From: Candidatus Pelagibacter sp.
GTDB taxonomy: Bacteria > Pseudomonadota > Alphaproteobacteria > Pelagibacterales > Pelagibacteraceae
Assembly (NCBI GenBank): GCA_029941985.1
Contig: JAPYTV010000010.1
Coordinates: 1 to 22,115, forward strand
Reading direction: 5' to 3'
Length of the DNA: 22,115 bases
Position 1 is the first letter of the stretch; every line of letters starts with the position of its first letter. Below the pieces are notes generated by a model, which worked only from the letters and a program-made list of their open reading frames with translations, was not told where the DNA came from and made no database searches. The position numbers and the translations under genes were made by a program. Positions 7,522-14,632 of the stretch are shown one piece after another.

Positions 7522-7838
7522 TAAAGAGAAAAAGAGACACCACAACCGCAAGATGATTTGCTTTGTGGATTTGATATTTTGAATTGGTCGCCAATTAGTT
7601 CTGAAACATAATCTACCTCTGAACCTTTTAATAAATCGGCTGATGTTTTATCTATAAGTATATTTTCAAATTTTAAATCATCAGCTGCCAAGTCTTTATC
7701 AAAGGTAAACTCATACTGAAATCCAGAACAACCACCACCTTTAATAGCGATTCTAAAAAATGATCCTGGATCTTTTTGAGATAACAAATTATTAATCTGT
7801 TTTATAGCTTTATCTGTAAATTTAATTTCTTTAATCAT
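7521..7838 (-). CDS. erpA: A-type iron-sulfur carrier protein (ErpA/IscA family)
   Basis: This is a 105-residue HesB/IscA-type carrier that passes Fe-S clusters to apo-enzymes. The three conserved cysteines are Cys37 in IKGGGCSGFQYEF and Cys97/Cys99 in SSCGCGVSF; they mark the whole A-type family. ErpA is favoured over IscA or SufA because in alphaproteobacteria this position, next to xthA and divergent from dgt, is usually annotated erpA, and because no isc or suf genes are nearby. In-window clients could include IlvD. xthA follows with a one-base overlap. A 50-base region with an 8-bp dyad separates its start from dgt and could regulate both. No Shine-Dalgarno sequence is seen. Confidence 0.9.
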   Translation of the reverse strand: MIKEIKFTDKAIKQINNLLSQKDPGSFFRIAIKGGGCSGFQYEFTFDKDLAADDLKFENILIDKTSADLLKGSEVDYVSELIGDQFKISNPQSKSSCGCGVSFSL

Positions 7839-7848
7839 ATAACAACAC

Positions 7849-7870
7849 TGATATTACTAATATAATATCA
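7849..7870. promoter_or_regulatory. Candidate operator: 8-bp perfect dyad between erpA and dgt
   Basis: TGATATTA (7849-7856) and TAATATCA (7863-7870) are perfect reverse complements separated by six bases. The right arm overlaps TATAAT at 7861-7866, a possible -10 box for dgt that would place the start site near 7873, about 16 bases before the ATG. Such placement suits a repressor site or a weak divergent promoter. The TGA...TCA ends fit many winged-helix operators, but no regulator can be named. Chance occurrence is possible in this composition. Confidence 0.4.
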
Positions 7871-7888
7871 ATTTATTGAATTTAAAGT

Positions 7889-9007
7889 ATGAAAAATTAC
7901 TCAAAATTAGCGCTATTTAAAAGTGAAGGACGTATATTCAAAGAACCAAACTCACTCTACAGAACGCCCTTTCAAAGAGATAGAGATAGAATAATTCATA
8001 GCGCTTCTTTCAGAAGATTAAAACACAAAACTCAAGTATTTGTTAATACAGAAGGTGATCATTATAGAACTAGAATTACTCATTCATTAGAAGTTGCTCA
8101 AATAGCAAGATCAATTGCAAAACACTTAACTTTAAATGATGATCTTGCTGAAACTTTAAGTTTAGCACATGATTTAGGGCATACTCCATTCGGTCATGCT
8201 GGAGAAGATTCACTAAATGAGTGTATGTATAATTTTGGTGGTTTTGACCATAACCTTCAAACTTTAAGAATTATAATGTTTCTTGAGAATAAATATTTAA
8301 AATTTAATGGATTAAATTTGACCTTAGAAACATTAGATGGTCTTTTAAAACATAATGGACCTATAAATGATCTTTCATTAATTAAAAAATTAATAGGAAT
8401 AAAAAATTTTAATAATAAAATTATCTTTAATAGGTCAGCATCTCTTGAAGCCCAAATATCAGCTTTATCTGATGATATAGCTTATAATAATCATGATATT
8501 CAAGATGGAATTAAAGCAAAAATGTTTAATTTAAGTGACTTGATTGAAATAAATTTTTTTAAGGATATTTATAATTCTCATAAAAATAATATAAAAAATA
8601 ATAATAAAGATATCTTGATATATCAAATAATAAGAGATTCTATAGATTTAATGGTTAAAGACTTAATTAAAAACACTATAAAAAATTTAAAGATAAATAA
8701 GATAAAATCTTTAAACAATGTGTATTTATTTAATCAATCAATAGTATGTTTTTCTAAAAAATTTCTAGAAATTGAAAAAGAGATTAGATTTTTTTTGAGA
8801 ACAAAAATGTATAATAATAAAAAAGTATTAATTAAAAATAATGAAGGTAAAAAAATTATAAGAAAACTTTTTTTAACTATAACTAAAAATCCAAGAAGAT
8901 ATTTAACCAAAGGTCAATTAAAAAAAGATAAGTATAGAAGTATAGCAGATTATATTTCTGGCATGACCGATAGATATGCAATCAACTTATATAAGAGTAC
9001 GAAATGA
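7889..9007 (+). CDS. dgt: dGTPase-like HD-domain triphosphohydrolase
   Basis: The family hydrolyses deoxynucleoside triphosphates to the nucleoside and triphosphate, controlling dNTP pools. The 372-residue protein starts with YRTPFQRDRDRIIHSASFRR (residues 24-43). The metal-binding HD residues are His65 in RITHSLEVAQ, His94-Asp95 in LAHDLGHTPFGHAGE, and an Asp at 195-196 in ALSDDIAYNNHDIQDG. The second half is strongly Asn/Lys/Ile-rich and less conserved, with a C-terminal ISGMTDRYA motif typical of the short dGTPase type. The true substrate range in this subgroup is often broader than dGTP and cannot be read here. The stop overlaps the argS ATG (ATGA), so both are probably in one operon, whose promoter should lie in the 50 bases shared with erpA. 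Confidence 0.92.
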   Translation: MKNYSKLALFKSEGRIFKEPNSLYRTPFQRDRDRIIHSASFRRLKHKTQVFVNTEGDHYRTRITHSLEVAQIARSIAKHLTLNDDLAETLSLAHDLGHTPFGHAGEDSLNECMYNFGGFDHNLQTLRIIMFLENKYLKFNGLNLTLETLDGLLKHNGPINDLSLIKKLIGIKNFNNKIIFNRSASLEAQISALSDDIAYNNHDIQDGIKAKMFNLSDLIEINFFKDIYNSHKNNIKNNNKDILIYQIIRDSIDLMVKDLIKNTIKNLKINKIKSLNNVYLFNQSIVCFSKKFLEIEKEIRFFLRTKMYNNKKVLIKNNEGKKIIRKLFLTITKNPRRYLTKGQLKKDKYRSIADYISGMTDRYAINLYKSTK

Positions 9008-10737
9008 ACATTTTTGATATTTACTTAGATAAGATCAAAAATTTAATCAAAAAACTTAATGATAAAGGATTAATTGAATTGCCAGAATCTTTAAAAGGTA
9101 TTAACGTAGATATACCTCCTCCAAACTTTGATTATGATATTTCAACAAATGTTTCTATGGTATTATCTAAAATTAACAGAAAATCACCTTTAGATATAGC
9201 AAATCAATTAATTGATTTAATTAAAAAAGAAGATTCATATATTGAAAATATCACTGTAGCAAAACCTGGTTTCATTAATATAAAGTTTAATAAAACTTAC
9301 TGGAATAATTTTGTTAAAGAAATTCATACAAATTATAAAAAATTTGGAGTTAACAATAAAGAAAAGAAACAAAAGTATTTGATTGAGTTTGTTTCTGCTA
9401 ATCCTACAGGTCCATTACATGTTGGTCATTGTCGTGGCGCTATATTAGGAGATGTTATTTCAAATATTTTACTTTTTAATAATCATGTTGTTTTGAAAGA
9501 ATATTATGTTAACGATTATGGTAATCAAATAGTAAGTTTTACTAAATCTGTTTTTTTTAGAATTAAAGAAATATTAAATAATGAAAAATTTCCAATAGAA
9601 AATCCTGACCTTTATCCTGGTGATTATTTAATTGAAATAGCCAAAAATATAATTTCTAACAATAAAAAACTTAACTTTGATAAATTTGAAAATATTTCAG
9701 ATAAATTAACAATAATTGCTGTAAGCGAATCTTTAAAATTAATTAAAGAAAATTTAAAAAGTCTTGGAATTAATCATGATAATTTTATAAGCGAAACAAA
9801 CATAGTAAATAATAAGGAAGTAGAAAGTGTTATAAGTAAATTAAAAGAAAAAGATTTTATATACCAAGGAAAAATAGAAGCACCAAAATCTGAAAATGGT
9901 AAAGATTGGGTTAAAAGAAAACAACTTTTATTTAAATCTACAAATTTTGGTGATGACAAAGATAGAGCTCTACAAAAATCTGATAAATCTTGGACTTATT
10001 TTGCAAGCGACGTAGCTTACCACAACAATAAACTTGATAGAAACTTTGATATATTAATTAATATATTGGGAGCAGATCACGCTGGTTATATTAAAAGAAT
10101 TACATCTGCTGTGGAGGCGATATCTGGTACAAAAAATAAACTAATTTGTAAAGTGAGCCAACTTGTTAAATTAATTAAAGATGGGAAACCTTTCAAAATG
10201 TCTAAAAGGAAAGGTGATTATATCACTGTTGAAGATTTAGTTTCTGAAGTTGGTAAAGATGCTACTCGATTTATAATGTTAAATAGAAGTAGTGATGTTG
10301 AGTTAGATTTTGATTTTACAAAAGTTAAAGAAAAGTCAAAAGATAATCCACTTTATTATGTTCAATATTGTTATGCTAGAATTTCATCAGTTTTCAGACA
10401 TGTAAATATTGATATTAATAAAGAATTAAAATTTAATAATTATAATTTTGAATATTCTAAAGACGAAATAAAAATTTTAAAAAAAATTTCTGAATGGCCT
10501 AAATGCATAGAGGTAGCTAGCTCAAAATTAGAACCTCATAGAATACCTATTTATTTATACGAGTTAGCTTCTGATTTTCATTCTTATTGGAATATGGGTA
10601 AAGATAACACTGATAAAAGATTTATTAACGAAAAAAAAATTATATCTAACGAAAAGTTAGTCTTTCTAAAAATAATATCAAATGTAATTAAATCGGGAAT
10701 GAAAATAGTAGGTGTTGATACGCCTGAAAAAATGTGA
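9004..10737 (+). CDS. argS: Arginine--tRNA ligase
   Basis: ArgRS charges tRNA-Arg. The 577-residue class I synthetase has an N-terminal additional domain (residues 1-110), the HIGH-type motif SANPTGPLHVGHCRGAILGD at 131-150 with HVGH at 139-142, and the KMSKS-type loop FKMSKRKGDYITVEDLV at about 397-413. A C-terminal all-helical anticodon domain follows, containing YYVQYCYARI and EPHRIPIYLYELA, and ends near the usual GI-x-TPE-RM position as VDTPEKM. The length is typical. The start overlaps the dgt stop by four bases and the stop TGA overlaps the next ATG by one, so it sits inside a translationally coupled run. No missing key residue was noticed. Confidence 0.97.
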   Translation: MNIFDIYLDKIKNLIKKLNDKGLIELPESLKGINVDIPPPNFDYDISTNVSMVLSKINRKSPLDIANQLIDLIKKEDSYIENITVAKPGFINIKFNKTYWNNFVKEIHTNYKKFGVNNKEKKQKYLIEFVSANPTGPLHVGHCRGAILGDVISNILLFNNHVVLKEYYVNDYGNQIVSFTKSVFFRIKEILNNEKFPIENPDLYPGDYLIEIAKNIISNNKKLNFDKFENISDKLTIIAVSESLKLIKENLKSLGINHDNFISETNIVNNKEVESVISKLKEKDFIYQGKIEAPKSENGKDWVKRKQLLFKSTNFGDDKDRALQKSDKSWTYFASDVAYHNNKLDRNFDILINILGADHAGYIKRITSAVEAISGTKNKLICKVSQLVKLIKDGKPFKMSKRKGDYITVEDLVSEVGKDATRFIMLNRSSDVELDFDFTKVKEKSKDNPLYYVQYCYARISSVFRHVNIDINKELKFNNYNFEYSKDEIKILKKISEWPKCIEVASSKLEPHRIPIYLYELASDFHSYWNMGKDNTDKRFINEKKIISNEKLVFLKIISNVIKSGMKIVGVDTPEKM

Positions 10738-11000
10738 TGATTAAAGAGTTAAAATATTTATTTTTTATATTAATAATTTGTTTTTTCTTTTTTTTTACTT
10801 TGAAATATTATTTTTCAGATTCTAATAAAAAAAATTCATATAGATCGTTAAAAGAAACTGACTATAAAATTATTAATTTTTCTAAAAATCTAATGTTATT
10901 AAATAGTGATACTGATAATGTCGCCGTATACGTTCAACAAAATAAAAAAAAAAATAAAAAAAATTTTAATTTTTGGAAATTAATAGATACTAATGATTGA
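10737..11000 (+). CDS. Small single-span membrane protein in the SPOR-domain slot
   Basis: The 87-residue product has a strongly hydrophobic, Phe-rich N-terminal span at about residues 8-25, then a short Lys/Asn/Asp-rich tail. The topology is probably a cytoplasmic N-terminus with the tail outside. The ATG at 10737, which shares a base with the argS stop (TGATG), is preferred to a GTG one codon upstream. In many alphaproteobacteria the gene between argS and nagZ encodes a longer one-span protein with a C-terminal SPOR domain that binds denuded peptidoglycan. Here the membrane anchor is kept but no room remains for the roughly 70-residue SPOR fold. The middle segment (LMLLNSDTDNVAVYVQQ) may match the short conserved linker of those proteins, though this is only an impression. 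It overlaps nagZ by eight bases. Function unknown. Confidence 0.7.
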   Translation: MIKELKYLFFILIICFFFFFTLKYYFSDSNKKNSYRSLKETDYKIINFSKNLMLLNSDTDNVAVYVQQNKKKNKKNFNFWKLIDTND

Positions 11001-11940
11001 TAGGCGTTGTTTTATAACAGGGATTAAATCATCAAATTTATCTCAAAAAGAAAAGATTTTTCTAAAAAAATATAAACCTTGGGGTGTAATATTATTCTCA
11101 AGAAACATTAAATCAATAATTCAAACTAAAAAACTTACTGAAGAAATTAGAAAAATTTTTAAAGATAAAAATTATCCAATTTTGATTGACCAAGAAGGTG
11201 GTCGTATAAATAGAGCTAGAAACATTTTTAATGCTGATAAATTAACAGGTGAATATTTTGGTAATCTTTTTTTGAAAGATAAAAAAAAATTTAATAATAA
11301 TTATAAAATATTTATCAATAAAACTTCACATTTATTAAAACAAATTGGTGTGAATATAAATACAGTACCAGTTCTCGATATAAGAAAAAAAAGATCTTCA
11401 CAAATTATTGGAGATCGATCTTTTTCTTCTAATCCAAAAATAGTTAATAAAATAGGAAATTTTTGTATAAATTTTTTTCATAAAAATAATATTGGTACAG
11501 TAATTAAACATATACCAGGTCATGGTTTAGCTAAAGTAGATAGCCACAAGCTAACACCAATAGTTAAAGAAAAAATTTCATATTTAAAAAAAAATGATTT
11601 TTCTACGTTTAAAAATAAAAAAAGTTTTTTTGCTATGACTGCACATATAATTTATAGTGATATTGATAAAATGCATCCCGCAACTCAGTCTAAAAAAATA
11701 GTTAAGATGATAAGAAAAAATATCAAATTTGATAATATTTTAATGTCTGATGATATTTCAATGAAAAGTTTAAAATATTCAATCCAAAAAAATACAATAA
11801 GAGCATTCACTGCAGGTTGTAATTTAGTACTTCATTGTAATGGAAATTTTAAGGAGATGTTAATTGTTGCTAATAACTCGCCTATAGTAGATAAATTTAT
11901 TATTAAAAAAACATCACAATTTTATAAAATTTTAAGCTAA
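10993..11940 (+). CDS. nagZ: Beta-N-acetylhexosaminidase, glycoside hydrolase family 3
   Basis: NagZ removes N-acetylglucosamine from anhydro-muropeptides in the cytoplasm during peptidoglycan recycling. The 315-residue single-domain GH3 barrel shows the substrate-binding DQEGGRINR (66-74), GDRSFSSNP (140-148), KHIPGHG (172-178), then the acid/base Asp-His pair D183-S-H185, and the nucleophile region MSDDISMKSL (251-260) with Asp253/Asp254. All expected catalytic positions are present. No signal peptide is visible, in line with a cytoplasmic enzyme. The ATG lies eight bases inside the preceding gene. scpA starts eight bases after the stop. Position between the SPOR slot and scpA is the standard alphaproteobacterial arrangement. 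Confidence 0.93.
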   Translation: MIDRRCFITGIKSSNLSQKEKIFLKKYKPWGVILFSRNIKSIIQTKKLTEEIRKIFKDKNYPILIDQEGGRINRARNIFNADKLTGEYFGNLFLKDKKKFNNNYKIFINKTSHLLKQIGVNINTVPVLDIRKKRSSQIIGDRSFSSNPKIVNKIGNFCINFFHKNNIGTVIKHIPGHGLAKVDSHKLTPIVKEKISYLKKNDFSTFKNKKSFFAMTAHIIYSDIDKMHPATQSKKIVKMIRKNIKFDNILMSDDISMKSLKYSIQKNTIRAFTAGCNLVLHCNGNFKEMLIVANNSPIVDKFIIKKTSQFYKILS

Positions 11941-11948
11941 TATTTAAT

Positions 11949-12689
11949 ATGTCTCTGATTGATTCTAATAATTTCAATGTTGATATTAATAATTACAACG
12001 GTCCTTTAGACGTATTATTAGATCTAGCTAAAGCTCAAAAAGTTGATTTAGAAAATATTTCGATAACAAAGTTAGCCGATCAATTCCATGAATATATTAC
12101 AAATGAAAAAGATCTTAATCTTGAAATAGCATCTGAATATTTACTTATGGCAACTTGGCTTACTTACCTTAAATCTAAATTATTACTCCCAGGAACACCA
12201 GATGAAGAATTTAAAGTTTTAGAAGTTGCTGAAAAACTTAAACTTCAATTAAAAAAATTAGAATTAATTCGTTTACTTTCTGATCAGATGTTAAAAAGAA
12301 AAAGACTTGGTAAAGATGTTTACATGAGAGGTATAAAGGGCAATATAAGATCTATTTATAGCTCTGAATATAAATTAAATCTTTACGAAATACTAAAGAC
12401 TTATTCATCTATAATTATGAAAAAAGATTTTCAAAGAATGAATATTCATAAATTACCTGTTTTTACAACTGAAGACGGTATTAAAAGAATAAGAGAATTT
12501 TTTGGCAAATTAATTGATTGGAAAAATATTAATGATTTGATACCTAAAAATTTTAAAAAAGGTTCACAAAATAAAAAAACTGGTAAGGCTGGAATATTAT
12601 CAGGTTCTCTTGAATTAGTTAAGGAAGGAAACCTCACAATAAAACAGAATAAACTATTTGATAACATTTATATTAAGGAAATTAAATGA
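11949..12689 (+). CDS. scpA: Segregation and condensation protein A
   Basis: ScpA is the kleisin that bridges SMC heads and, with ScpB, forms the condensin that compacts and segregates the chromosome. The 246-residue protein begins with the family block YNGPLDVLLDLAKAQKVDLE near residues 15-34, then ISITKLADQF and ASEYLLMATWLTYLKSKLLLP (about 60-80), the conserved N-terminal kleisin domain that contacts the SMC neck. The C-terminal winged helix is less clear, but GIKRIREFF and LELVKEGNLTIKQ fit the family end. The smc gene is not in the window. The stop overlaps the scpB start (ATGA), a fusion-like coupling expected for partners that form a stoichiometric complex. Confidence 0.94.
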   Translation: MSLIDSNNFNVDINNYNGPLDVLLDLAKAQKVDLENISITKLADQFHEYITNEKDLNLEIASEYLLMATWLTYLKSKLLLPGTPDEEFKVLEVAEKLKLQLKKLELIRLLSDQMLKRKRLGKDVYMRGIKGNIRSIYSSEYKLNLYEILKTYSSIIMKKDFQRMNIHKLPVFTTEDGIKRIREFFGKLIDWKNINDLIPKNFKKGSQNKKTGKAGILSGSLELVKEGNLTIKQNKLFDNIYIKEIK

Positions 12690-13387
12690 GCAAAATTAAA
12701 AAAAAATTAAAAAGTAATGTTTTAACATTTCCATCTAAATTAAACGAAGGAGAGAGAGAAGTTGAAGCTATAATTTTTGCTGCCGCTGAACCTTTAGATC
12801 TTGATACAATTGAATCTAAAATTTCAAAAAAAATTAATGTGAAAAAATCTTTAGACAAGCTTCAAAAAGATTATTTACTAAGAGGAATCAACTTAGTTTG
12901 TATATCTAAAAAATGGTCTTTTAGAACTTCTGAGAATTTATCAAATTTAATGTCACAAAATAAAACTATTGAAAAAAAATTATCAAGAGCAGCAATTGAA
13001 ACATTATCTATTATTGTTTATCATCAACCTGTAACTAGAGCAGAAATTGAAGAGATAAGAGGTGTTGCTTTTGGTACAAATACACTTGAAATATTAATGG
13101 AACTAAACTGGGTAAAGCCACAAGGAAGAAAAGATGTTCCTGGTAAACCAATTCAATATGCTACTACAGATGATTTTCTTAGTCATTTTAGTTTACAAAA
13201 GTTATCAGATTTACCAACTGTTGATGAATTAAGCTCTGCTGGATTAATTGATAGCACCAATATTGATAGTGAGATATTTGGTACTGGTAAATTTTATAAA
13301 GAAAAACAAGAAAAAGAAAAAGAGAATATCTATTCTAATATAGATGAAATGTTGAGTAGCACATTAAACACCGATGAAGATAGTTAA
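12686..13387 (+). CDS. scpB: Segregation and condensation protein B
   Basis: ScpB is the tandem winged-helix partner of ScpA in the SMC complex. The 233-residue protein has the first winged helix starting at EREVEAIIFAAAEPLDLDTI (about 23-42). The second contains the strongly conserved RAAIETLSIIVYHQPVTRAE and IEEIRGVAFGTNTLEIL, followed by GRKDVPGKPIQYATTDDFL. About 30 charged, Glu/Lys-rich residues extend the C-terminus after the fold (KEKQEKEKE). AAGGA at 12675-12679, six bases before the ATG, is one of the few Shine-Dalgarno-like sites in this run. A 42-base gap to tatA follows, holding a 6-bp dyad (AAAGTT/AACTTT, 13388-13405) without a T-run. Confidence 0.94.
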   Translation: MSKIKKKLKSNVLTFPSKLNEGEREVEAIIFAAAEPLDLDTIESKISKKINVKKSLDKLQKDYLLRGINLVCISKKWSFRTSENLSNLMSQNKTIEKKLSRAAIETLSIIVYHQPVTRAEIEEIRGVAFGTNTLEILMELNWVKPQGRKDVPGKPIQYATTDDFLSHFSLQKLSDLPTVDELSSAGLIDSTNIDSEIFGTGKFYKEKQEKEKENIYSNIDEMLSSTLNTDEDS

Positions 13388-13429
13388 AAAGTTACTTTAA
13401 ACTTTCATTTAAAAGAGATATAAAAAGCT

Positions 13430-13660
13430 ATGAGTATAGGAATTTGGCAAATAGCAATAGTTGTAATTTTACTCGTTCTTTTATTTGGTAGAGGAAAAAT
13501 TTCTAGTTTAATGGGGGATGTAGCAAAAGGTATTAAAAGTTTTAAAAAAGGTATGGCTACAGATATTACTGATAATGTTGAGCCAAAAGACATTTCTGAA
13601 AGCAATCAAGACACAAAAGACATTTCTGAAAGTAATCAAAACACAAAAGACAAAGAATAA
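13430..13660 (+). CDS. tatA: Sec-independent translocase subunit TatA, with duplicated tail
   Basis: TatA oligomerises to form the transport path of the twin-arginine system, which exports folded proteins. The 76-residue protein has the N-terminal membrane segment SIGIWQIAIVVILLVLLFG, the hinge FGRGKISSLMGD (with Arg where many have Pro-Lys), and an amphipathic helix VAKGIKSFKKGMA. The C-terminal tail is acidic and Asn/Lys-rich and contains two near-identical ten-residue repeats, KDISESNQDT and KDISESNQNT, plus the start of a third. The tail is dispensable in studied TatA proteins, so the repeat is probably neutral. tatB follows after five bases and tatC overlaps tatB, giving the usual tatABC order downstream of scpAB. 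Confidence 0.93.
   Translation: MSIGIWQIAIVVILLVLLFGRGKISSLMGDVAKGIKSFKKGMATDITDNVEPKDISESNQDTKDISESNQNTKDKE
13585..13644 (+). repeat. In-frame 30-nt tandem duplication within tatA
   Basis: Two copies of a 30-base unit (13585-13614 and 13615-13644) differ at two positions by my reading: C/T at 13603/13633 and G/A at 13610/13640. A third partial copy begins at 13645 with AAAAGAC. Each unit encodes ten residues, so the frame is preserved. High identity in a tail under weak constraint suggests a fairly recent slippage or unequal-exchange event. Confidence 0.9.
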
Positions 13661-13665
13661 ATCAC

Positions 13666-13884
13666 ATGCCCACTATTGGCTGGTTTGAGATTTTAATAGT
13701 TTCTGCTGTAGCTATTATTGTTATTGGTCCAAAAGATTTTCCTATTATGTTAAAAAAATTAGGTTCATGGATTGGAACTGCCAAAAGATATATTAGTAAT
13801 ATTCAAAGTGAAGTTACTGATTTAGATTTAGATAGTATAGATAAAGATAAAACTAAAGATAAAGATAATGATCAAAGCCAATAA
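13666..13884 (+). CDS. tatB: Sec-independent translocase subunit TatB
   Basis: TatB works with TatC in the receptor complex that recognises twin-arginine signal peptides. The 72-residue product carries the alphaproteobacterial N-terminal pattern PTIGWFEILIVSAVAIIVIG followed by PKDFPIMLKKLGSWIGTAKR, i.e. one membrane segment (about 6-22), a GPKD hinge and an amphipathic helix. The tail is short, Asp/Lys-rich (DLDLDSIDKDKTKDKDND), whereas TatB of larger alphaproteobacteria often has 150 residues or more. The shortening fits genome streamlining. The last 17 bases overlap the start of tatC. The GWFE and GPKD features separate it from the neighbouring TatA. Confidence 0.9.
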   Translation: MPTIGWFEILIVSAVAIIVIGPKDFPIMLKKLGSWIGTAKRYISNIQSEVTDLDLDSIDKDKTKDKDNDQSQ

Positions 13885-14632
13885 TGAAAGCGGCTTTGTA
13901 AGCCACCTAGTCGAATTAAGAAAAAGATTAATAAATTCTTTTATTTTTTTATTTATATTTTTTATCGGAAGTTATTTTTTTTCTGAACATTTATATGGTT
14001 TTCTTGTAGAGCCTTATGCTAAAGCAGTTAAGGAGAGTGGTATCGAAAGAAGACTAATATTTACTGCACTCCAAGAAACTTTTTTAACGTATTTAAAAGT
14101 TTCATTTTTTGCAGCATTTTTTGTGACATGCCCATATATATTAATACAAATATGGAAATTTATTGCACCAGGGCTTTATAAACATGAAAAGAAAGCAATT
14201 GTACCATACTTAATTCTAACACCAATATTATTTTTACTTGGTGGTATGTTAGTTTATTATTTAATAATGCCACTAGCAATTAAATTTTTCTTATCATTTG
14301 AAAGCACTGGCGTTTCAACAGGTCTTCCCATTCAATTAGAGGCAAAAGTTAGTGAATATTTATCTTTAGTTATGAAATTAATTTTTGCTTTTGGAATAAG
14401 TTTTCAACTTCCTGTAGTACTTAGTTTACTTGCAAGAGTTGGTATTGTTAATGCAAAGTTTCTTAAAGATAGAAGAAAGTATGTTGTTGTGATGATTTTT
14501 GCTGCAGCTGCTATATTAACACCACCAGATCCAATTACACAAATTGGTTTAGCAATACCTTTATTGATTTTATATGAATTATCTATATTTTCAGTAAATA
14601 TTATTGAAAAAAAAAATAACATAGATGCATAA
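13868..14632 (+). CDS. tatC: Sec-independent translocase subunit TatC
   Basis: TatC is the six-span core receptor for twin-arginine signal peptides. The 254-residue protein shows the N-terminal cytoplasmic motif FVSHLVELRKRL (10-21) and the loop IWKFIAPGLYKHEKKA (95-110), where Phe98 and Glu107 align with the signal-binding Phe94 and Glu103 of E. coli. PPDPITQIGLAIPLLILYEL with the conserved Pro and Gln residues lies near the C-terminus. Hydrophobic segments are consistent with six spans. The ATG at 13868 lies 17 bases inside tatB and is the only start in frame that gives the full FVSHLVELR block; an ATG at 13884 is in another frame. serS begins eight bases before its end. Confidence 0.96.
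   Translation: MIKANNESGFVSHLVELRKRLINSFIFLFIFFIGSYFFSEHLYGFLVEPYAKAVKESGIERRLIFTALQETFLTYLKVSFFAAFFVTCPYILIQIWKFIAPGLYKHEKKAIVPYLILTPILFLLGGMLVYYLIMPLAIKFFLSFESTGVSTGLPIQLEAKVSEYLSLVMKLIFAFGISFQLPVVLSLLARVGIVNAKFLKDRRKYVVVMIFAAAAILTPPDPITQIGLAIPLLILYELSIFSVNIIEKKNNIDA

Noticed and set aside
7522..7551. Ten-residue N-terminal extension of xthA
   Set aside because: It lies within the erpA coding end and has no counterpart in the family; the ATG at 7521 gives the canonical N-terminus.
10734..10736. GTG start one codon before the small membrane protein ATG
   Set aside because: The ATG at 10737 overlaps the argS stop in the TGATG style seen at other junctions here.
13884..13886. ATG overlapping the tatB stop as a tatC start
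   Set aside because: It is in a different frame and hits a stop after five codons.
14404..14622. Opposite-strand ORF inside tatC
   Set aside because: Shadow of the conserved TatC C-terminus, with no recognisable domain.
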